A DNA stretch of 11,799 nt from Planctomycetaceae bacterium (lineage in GTDB: Bacteria; Planctomycetota; Planctomycetia; Pirellulales; Thermoguttaceae), in the NCBI GenBank assembly GCA_009776995.1, contig WRMR01000102.1:1-11799 (forward strand), given 5' to 3'. The position numbers and the translations under genes were made by a program. Numbering within the stretch: position 1 is the first letter of the stretch; every line of letters starts with the position of its first letter. Below, piece after piece: positions 7,703 through 11,799 of this stretch. Below the pieces are notes generated by a model. That model was not told the DNA's origin, did no database searches, and saw only the letters and a program-made list of their open reading frames with translations.

Positions 7703-7742
7703 AGAAAAAAAAATCAAAACGGCAAACGCGGTCGCAGGATTT

Positions 7743-7809
7743 ACAGGATTATTAAGGATAGAAGGCAAAAGGAATGATTCCTCTATCCTGAAAATCTTGT
7801 TAATCCTGT
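7743..7809. repeat. long imperfect palindrome at a convergent gene junction
   Basis: Three nested stems share one axis: ACAGGATTA (7743-7751) with TAATCCTGT (7801-7809), AGGATAGA (7755-7762) with TCTATCCT (7782-7789), and GGAAT (7771-7775) with ATTCC (7777-7781). The element lies between the stops of two convergent genes (7648 and 7865), so it may act as a structured transcription stop or RNA stabiliser. The repeated AGGAT / ATCCT words suggest a dispersed repeat copy. No T tract flanks it. Confidence 0.6.
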
Positions 7810-7864
7810 CGAAAAACGAACTTGTCATCTTGCCCGATGATTTTTTGGCGAAAACCCTGGAATC

Positions 7865-8986
7865 TTATTCAAGACTCCACGCCGGCAGCATGACCCGTTC
7901 TCCTCCGGCAATGGCGGATTCGTGAGCGCAAATTCCCACACAGGTCCAGTTGGCCGACCGAACGGCATTGGGCCACGGATCGCGGTTCTCATGCAGAGCC
8001 GTCAAGAACTCGTTGACCATGTGCGGATGCGAACCGCCGTGCCCTCCGCCCTGGATGAAAGAAAGGTGTTCCGCATCCTGGATGGATCGGGTGAAACGAC
8101 GGATCGGTTCCGGCAAAAAATGGGCGTAATCCGGCACGCTCACACGCGAGGGAATTTCCGGTTCCGGTTTTTTCGCCGTGTGAATAATGTGTTCCTCGTT
8201 TTCCACCAATGTCCATTCGAAGCTCTGCTTCGTGCCGTAAACGTCGAAACTCTCCCGGTATTGCCGTGCCGTATCGTAAAGAAAACGCCAGATATGCGCG
8301 GCCACATCAGAGTCCTTGATCTTGAGGTGACACGATTCCACGGCAAAGCGGTTGCCTGATTTTTCCGCAATATCGTCCCGAACCTTGCCTGAGCCGAAGC
8401 AGGAAACGTATTCCGCACGGCCATCGAGGATTCCCAAAACCGGACTGACGACATGGGTGGCATAGTGCATGGGAATCATCCGCTCCCAGTATTCCGGCCA
8501 GCCGTCCATATCCTGCGGGTGCGACGCCGCCATGTACTGGATTTCCCCCAGTTCACCTTTGCGATAGAGTTCCCGGATAAAAAGAAATTCACGGGAATAC
8601 ACAACCGTTTCGGCCATCATGTATTTCAGACCGGTTTCGCGGACCAATTCGACGATTTGGCGGCATTCCTCAACGGTCGTTGCCATGGGAACAGTACACA
8701 TCACATGTTTTCCGGCCCGGAGTGCGGCCATGGACATCCAGGCGTGATCCGGGATGGGCGTGTTGATATGCACGAAATCCACTTCGGGGTCTTTCAGGAC
8801 AGCCTCGTATTGTGTGTAGAGTTTCCTGATGCCAAACGTGTCTCCAATCTTTTTCAGATTCTCCTCGTTGCGTTGGCAAAGGGCATGAATCTTTCCCAGG
8901 GGATGGTTTTGATAAATCGGAATAAACTCCGCTCCAAAGCCGAGTCCGATCATCGCAACGTTATACTTTTTCTCCGAATTCGCCAT
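7865..8986 (-). CDS. Gfo/Idh/MocA-family NAD(P)-dependent oxidoreductase
   Basis: This is a 373-aa cytoplasmic dehydrogenase of the glucose-fructose oxidoreductase/inositol dehydrogenase family, which oxidises or epimerises sugars or their derivatives. ATG 8986 is preferred: the protein starts MANSEKKYNVAMIGLG with the Rossmann strand near the N-terminus, and GGGAG lies 10 bases upstream. A further 19 in-frame codons upstream (to 9043) have no family similarity. The nucleotide-binding turn is G14-L-G16-F-G18. The usual E-K-P motif is replaced by C97-T-V-P100, so the lysine normally in that motif is missing. The C-terminal half carries a GGGHGGSHPHMV segment. It is convergent with the secreted hydrolase genes and divergent from the sialidase; sugar processing in the same pathway is an inference. 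Confidence 0.9.
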   Translation of the reverse strand: MANSEKKYNVAMIGLGFGAEFIPIYQNHPLGKIHALCQRNEENLKKIGDTFGIRKLYTQYEAVLKDPEVDFVHINTPIPDHAWMSMAALRAGKHVMCTVPMATTVEECRQIVELVRETGLKYMMAETVVYSREFLFIRELYRKGELGEIQYMAASHPQDMDGWPEYWERMIPMHYATHVVSPVLGILDGRAEYVSCFGSGKVRDDIAEKSGNRFAVESCHLKIKDSDVAAHIWRFLYDTARQYRESFDVYGTKQSFEWTLVENEEHIIHTAKKPEPEIPSRVSVPDYAHFLPEPIRRFTRSIQDAEHLSFIQGGGHGGSHPHMVNEFLTALHENRDPWPNAVRSANWTCVGICAHESAIAGGERVMLPAWSLE

Positions 8987-9496
8987 GTTGTTGGTTCTCC
9001 CGTTGATAAGTTGATAAAATGTGACAAGCAGGTTGAATTTCAACGATCTTTGACAGGTAACCAGCCAAGGAACTGAAAAGAATTCTAAAGGAAAGCGAAA
9101 TCACGGTCAAGTGATCACAAAAACGAAGATTTCATTGGGGTTTCGCCTTTGTGATCGAAAACCGCTGAAACCGTATCCAGAACTCCGCACCGGCAGGTCC
9201 ATGCCAGCACTGGAGCGAAATCCGGTCTATGCTACCCCTCTTGTGAAAAGTCTTGGACACCTCTTTCGTTCTACAGGCGGTGAAGACTCGCGGGACGACT
9301 TGACCGTCCAACGTGATTCGGCTATCCTGATTTTGGGTGATCATGACGATCCCCCTTGATTCCCGACGGAAGAACGGCCTATCTCCCGGCGAAAAAGTTT
9401 CTGTTGCCCGTTACAATCCAGCGGTGGGTATTTGAAGTTTTTGGTCAACGAGCCGATTGGTTTTCGAGTGCAATCATTTGCTGAAGAGGTGCTATC
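8987..9496. other. 510-bp divergent intergenic region between oxidoreductase and sialidase
   Basis: No gene is convincing: the open frames at 9111-9359 (+) and 9132-9344 (-) lack recognisable motifs and ribosome sites. Visible elements are a tandem pair of GTTGATAA (9002-9009, 9010-9017) just upstream of the oxidoreductase, a candidate -35 TTGAAA and -10 TTTTAT for that gene on -, a cluster of GTGATC words with a 9-bp inverted repeat (9113-9156), and a possible TACAAT -10 (9412-9417) for the sialidase. None is proven. Confidence 0.5.
9099..9156. promoter_or_regulatory. inverted-repeat cluster, operator or structured-leader candidate
   Basis: GATCACAAA (9113-9121) and TTTGTGATC (9148-9156) are perfect 9-bp reverse complements with CGAA/TTCG pairing inside. 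Immediately to the left, ATCAC and GTGAT form a dyad around GGTCAA (about 9100-9115), and GTGATCAC (9111-9118) is palindromic. Repeated GTGATC words between divergent genes suggest protein binding sites. No T tract follows, so a terminator is less likely. Confidence 0.35.
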
Positions 9497-10807
9497 ATGT
9501 TCCGAAATCTCGTTGTTTCGCTTGTTTTGGTGTTGATTCCCGGTTTTGGAGACGCGGCAGACACGGCTGTCGTGTTCGAAGGTAATCTCCAGCCTTTGAC
9601 GGAAAATGAAAAAACTGCGTTGTCTGCCGATGACAGATCGTTGTTTTCCGATTTCGACTTCCCTGAGGAAGTTTCGCCTCAAATCCTTTTCCGCAAAGGA
9701 AAAGAGAACGACGGGTACAACAATATCCGTATCCCGGCCATTTGCATGTCGAAGCAAGGAACGTTACTCGCCTTTGCCGAAGGCCGTGTCGCCGGGGATA
9801 CGGGAAAAATCGAGATGCTCCTGCGCCGCAGTGAAGATTGCGGGAAAACATGGAGTCCGATCCAGGTGATCTGGAAAGACGGTGACAACACCTGCGGCAA
9901 CCCGACGCCCGTCTGTGACATGGAGACCGGAACGATTTGGCTGCTGACGACATGGAATCACGGTCTTGATCACGAAGGTCAAATCATGGACGGTCAAAGC
10001 CAGTATCCGAGGATTCCGCATGTCTTGAAATCGGACGATGACGGAAAAACCTGGAGTGACGCCAAACCGTTGTCGCATCTTCGCAAGGACAATTGGGGAT
10101 GGTATGCCACCGGTCCCTGCAACGGCATTCAGTTGACACGCGGGCCGCACAAGGGGCGGCTCGTCATTCCGGCCAATCATTCGGTCGTTGATCTCCCGCG
10201 TCCGCGAAGCGACCTTTATCATTCCCATATCATCTATTCCGACGACCACGGAACGACCTGGAAGCTCGGCGGCATGAATGAAACGCTGACCAACGAGTCA
10301 ACCGTCGTCGAGCTCACCGACGGCGGCGTCATGCAAAACATGCGTTCCTATCACGGACGGGATGGCCGTGCCGTTGCGATCAGTCGGGACGGCGGTGAAA
10401 CCATGCCGACTTTGGGTTTGACGACGGGAAAGCCGGGGGATGATGCTTACCTTGATCTCGTTCTTCACTCCCCGGTCTGCCAGGCGAGCATCCTGCGCTA
10501 CGATTGGCCGGAAAACGGTCAGCCGGGAACGATCCTCTATTCCGGTCCCTGGGGAACTGCCCGGTCGAGACTCGCTGTTTGGATGAGCCGGGACGACGGC
10601 AAAACCTGGTCGCATCGCCAACGGATTTACAACGGCCCGGCGGCGTATTCGAATCTCATCGCCTTGCCGGACGGCCAAATCGGGCTGCTTGCCGAAATCG
10701 GGACGCAAACACCTTACGACACGATTTCCTTCCTGACGTTCCCGCTTTCCTGGATCGCATCCGCCGAAAAACCGGAAAACCCCAATCCGTCACGTGACGA
10801 TCCTTAG
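9497..10807 (+). CDS. secreted exo-alpha-sialidase (GH33-type neuraminidase)
   Basis: This 436-aa hydrolase is predicted to release terminal sialic acids from glycoproteins or glycolipids outside the cytoplasm. AGAGG (9485-9489) lies 7 bases before ATG 9497. A signal peptide (MFRNLVVSLVLVLIPGFGDA) is likely cut near residue 20. The six-bladed propeller hallmarks are present: the R-I-P motif with R78 of the arginine triad, LLAFAEGR followed by D101 as candidate acid/base, and four Asp boxes S-x-D-x-G-x-T-W at 112-119, 179-186, 248-255 and 364-371. A degenerate fifth box lies near 296. E267 (NES), R283 (QNMRSY), R358 (ARSRLAV) and Y384 (GPAAYS) occupy positions expected for the remaining catalytic residues. 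All key residues appear intact, so activity is likely. Its neighbours fit glycan use. Confidence 0.92.
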   Translation: MFRNLVVSLVLVLIPGFGDAADTAVVFEGNLQPLTENEKTALSADDRSLFSDFDFPEEVSPQILFRKGKENDGYNNIRIPAICMSKQGTLLAFAEGRVAGDTGKIEMLLRRSEDCGKTWSPIQVIWKDGDNTCGNPTPVCDMETGTIWLLTTWNHGLDHEGQIMDGQSQYPRIPHVLKSDDDGKTWSDAKPLSHLRKDNWGWYATGPCNGIQLTRGPHKGRLVIPANHSVVDLPRPRSDLYHSHIIYSDDHGTTWKLGGMNETLTNESTVVELTDGGVMQNMRSYHGRDGRAVAISRDGGETMPTLGLTTGKPGDDAYLDLVLHSPVCQASILRYDWPENGQPGTILYSGPWGTARSRLAVWMSRDDGKTWSHRQRIYNGPAAYSNLIALPDGQIGLLAEIGTQTPYDTISFLTFPLSWIASAEKPENPNPSRDDP

Positions 10808-10925
10808 AACACCAACTCTACCGTTCCACGCCAATAAAAGTGACAGAACAGCAGAACAGCAGCCGGAAACGCAGGGAGAGGGGAGGTCGCTCTTGGATGT
10901 GGCACGAAATGGAACACGATGTCTC

Positions 10926-11162
10926 TCATTCCTGCCGTGAGCCGGGGGAAGTGCCTTGCCCATGATGATCTTTCACATATTGAGCGGCCGTACGGTTGAG
11001 TTCGCGGAGTGACATGCCCTGGAATAAATGATCGCGTTGCCATTGCGTGTAATCGAATGGCTCCCGTAACAAATGGGAAATAAAAACTTCAGTTTCCAGA
11101 GGTCCGAGTTTTTCCAAAAGGCAACAGATCGCCTCACTCATAATGATGTTTTGGCTACGCAT
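10926..11162 (-). CDS. putative antitoxin partner of the PIN-domain toxin
   Basis: This 78-aa protein is encoded directly downstream of the PIN toxin and overlaps its stop by 8 bases (the toxin TAG lies within ATGCGTAG). The start ATG 11162 is preferred because GAGGTG ends 4 bases upstream, inside the toxin 3' end; an in-frame ATG at 11174 lacks such a site. The sequence has an EKLGPLETEVFISHLLREPFDYTQWQRDHLF stretch, helical in character, followed by GMSLRELN; similar short proteins are common next to putative toxins in gut bacteria, as far as I recall. There is no recognisable ribbon-helix-helix or HTH. The C-terminus (GQGTSPGSRQE) looks disordered. It converges on the sialidase; 10808-10925 shows only a short AGAACAGC duplication. 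Confidence 0.6.
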   Translation of the reverse strand: MRSQNIIMSEAICCLLEKLGPLETEVFISHLLREPFDYTQWQRDHLFQGMSLRELNRTAAQYVKDHHGQGTSPGSRQE

Positions 11163-11610
11163 TTTCCACCTCATAAACTGTTAAAAACTCAACGGGAGTA
11201 CAAACTTGGATGTCTTTTTCCGCATATCGCTTCAAAATCCCATCGTCCGTCGTAAGGAAATAATCACATTTCGCTTCAATGGCACAAGCCAGGTGAATGG
11301 CATCCTTATTTTTCATTCCCTGACTTTTGATTTTTTCCGCCCGATTTTCAACAATCTCTTCTTGATTGGGATCAACAAAAACTGTGGCATAAACAAAAAA
11401 ATCTTCGATGATTTTGCGGTTGGCTTTGTTGGGATTGTTGCAATTTTCAAAAATGGTCATGTAGGAATAGGCCAACTCAAGTCTATCGCAGAGAATAAGA
11501 TTTTGGATGTGTATTTTTGCCTGGGTTTCCAGGAACACACGGATTTGACTCTGATCATCAAACGGCCTGTTATAGCAACAATTATCAAGATAGACTCTTT
11601 TTTTTCGCAT
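11155..11610 (-). CDS. PIN-domain (VapC-like) ribonuclease toxin
   Basis: This 151-aa protein fits a single PIN domain, a Mg-dependent RNase fold found in type II toxins. ATG 11610 is chosen because the family begins directly with its first strand (RVYLDNCCYNRPFDD); the 15 codons upstream to a TTG at 11655 are not family-like. Metal-binding acids are in order: D9, E55 (F-E-N), D103 (KNKDAIHLA) and D122 in DYFLTTDDGILK. All four are intact, so the nuclease should be active. The gene precedes its partner, the reverse of the usual antitoxin-first vapBC order. Codons 2-5 contain a run of eight As, a possible slippage site. No good ribosome site is seen before the ATG. Confidence 0.85.
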   Translation of the reverse strand: MRKKRVYLDNCCYNRPFDDQSQIRVFLETQAKIHIQNLILCDRLELAYSYMTIFENCNNPNKANRKIIEDFFVYATVFVDPNQEEIVENRAEKIKSQGMKNKDAIHLACAIEAKCDYFLTTDDGILKRYAEKDIQVCTPVEFLTVYEVENA

Positions 11611-11654
11611 GATGACATCGACGGCAAGGAGAGATGACAATATGAACCAAAACA

Positions 11655-11683
11655 ATTATATGCCATCAAGTCACATCATGCAA
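11655..11683 (-). promoter_or_regulatory. candidate promoter of the toxin-antitoxin pair
   Basis: On the - strand TATAAT (11660-11655) is a perfect -10, with TTGCAT (11683-11678) 17 bases upstream as a weak -35. Transcription would begin near 11648, about 38 bases before the toxin ATG. CATGATG (11608-11614) and CATCATG (11674-11680) are reverse complements on either side of the promoter and could be autoregulatory sites. Confidence 0.4.
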
Positions 11684-11743
11684 CCTCGCCGGGACTCTTT
11701 CGTGCCATTCCATGTCTTTGCGGAGCGGTCGTAGCGGAGCAAA

Positions 11744-11799
11744 GTGCAAAGTGCAAAGTGCAAAGTGCAAAGTGCAAAGTGCAAAGTGCAAAGTGCAAA
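11744..11799. repeat. tandem heptamer array, 8 perfect copies of GTGCAAA, open at the window end
   Basis: Eight consecutive perfect GTGCAAA units fill 11744-11799, preceded by a partial unit GCAAA (11739-11743). The array reaches the last base, so its true length is unknown. A 7-bp unit is not a multiple of three, so copy changes would shift any reading frame; none is seen here. Bases 11661-11738 between it and the toxin promoter contain no recognised gene. Confidence 0.95.

Noticed and set aside
7665..7713. Rho-independent terminator for the 620-aa protein gene
   Set aside because: The stem is followed by A9, not a T tract, on +, and no T tract follows it on -; recorded as a repeat instead.
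8453..9076. 207-aa + strand open frame
   Set aside because: Antisense shadow of the Gfo/Idh/MocA gene, whose Rossmann motif fixes the coding strand.
9111..9359. 82-aa + strand open frame in the oxidoreductase-sialidase gap
   Set aside because: Starts inside the inverted-repeat cluster, has no Shine-Dalgarno and no recognisable motif.
9341..9757. 138-aa - strand open frame overlapping the sialidase start
   Set aside because: Basic, low-similarity translation antisense to a clear sialidase; no ribosome site or motif.
11744..11799. CRISPR array
   Set aside because: Units are 7 bp, perfectly contiguous and without spacers; this is a simple tandem repeat.

Overview
The window looks like chromosomal DNA of an anaerobic, probably gut- or rumen-associated member of the Planctomycetota. 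The strongest clue is a DUF1559 protein: prepilin-type methylation motif, the conserved stretch after it, and an H-x9-DG motif near the C-terminus, a family hugely expanded in that phylum. A small TTR/Ig-like lipoprotein, a Gfo/Idh/MocA oxidoreductase and an AP-endonuclease-2-type sugar isomerase fit the same picture. The base composition is moderate. The taxon is inferred from gene content only.

Layout: (1) 1-888, a sugar phosphate isomerase/epimerase-like TIM barrel on +. (2) 1075-2115, a cupin-AraC regulator on -, convergent with the isomerase and divergent from the next block. (3) 2358-7648, a + strand run: DUF1559 pilin-like protein, TTR-like lipoprotein, GHL10-like secreted putative glycosidase, and a 620-aa secreted TIM-barrel-like protein of unassigned family. 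(4) 7649-7864, a hairpin-rich convergent junction. (5) 7865-8986, a Gfo/Idh/MocA oxidoreductase on -. (6) 8987-9496, about 500 bp without a gene but with inverted repeats. (7) 9497-10807, a secreted exo-sialidase with four Asp boxes. (8) 10926-11610, a PIN-domain toxin and overlapping downstream putative antitoxin on -. (9) 11744-11799, eight perfect GTGCAAA heptamers running off the window end.

The secreted hydrolases, sialidase, oxidoreductase and isomerase suggest a locus for foraging on host or mucin-type glycans. The sialidase would release terminal sialic acid, the two secreted putative glycosidases would act on underlying sugars, and the oxidoreductase and isomerase would process the sugars. 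The AraC protein is a plausible sugar-responsive regulator of the adjacent + strand run. This functional link is inference from neighbourhood.

The most notable observation is an 11-G homopolymer (2396-2406) inside the leader peptide of the DUF1559 gene. As given, the ATG-initiated frame stops at TAG 2412-2414, and the pilin-like frame lies one base out of phase. With 12 or 9 Gs the gene would encode a normal 361- or 360-aa protein. This is the layout of a phase-variable contingency gene, although a homopolymer sequencing error is the main competing explanation.
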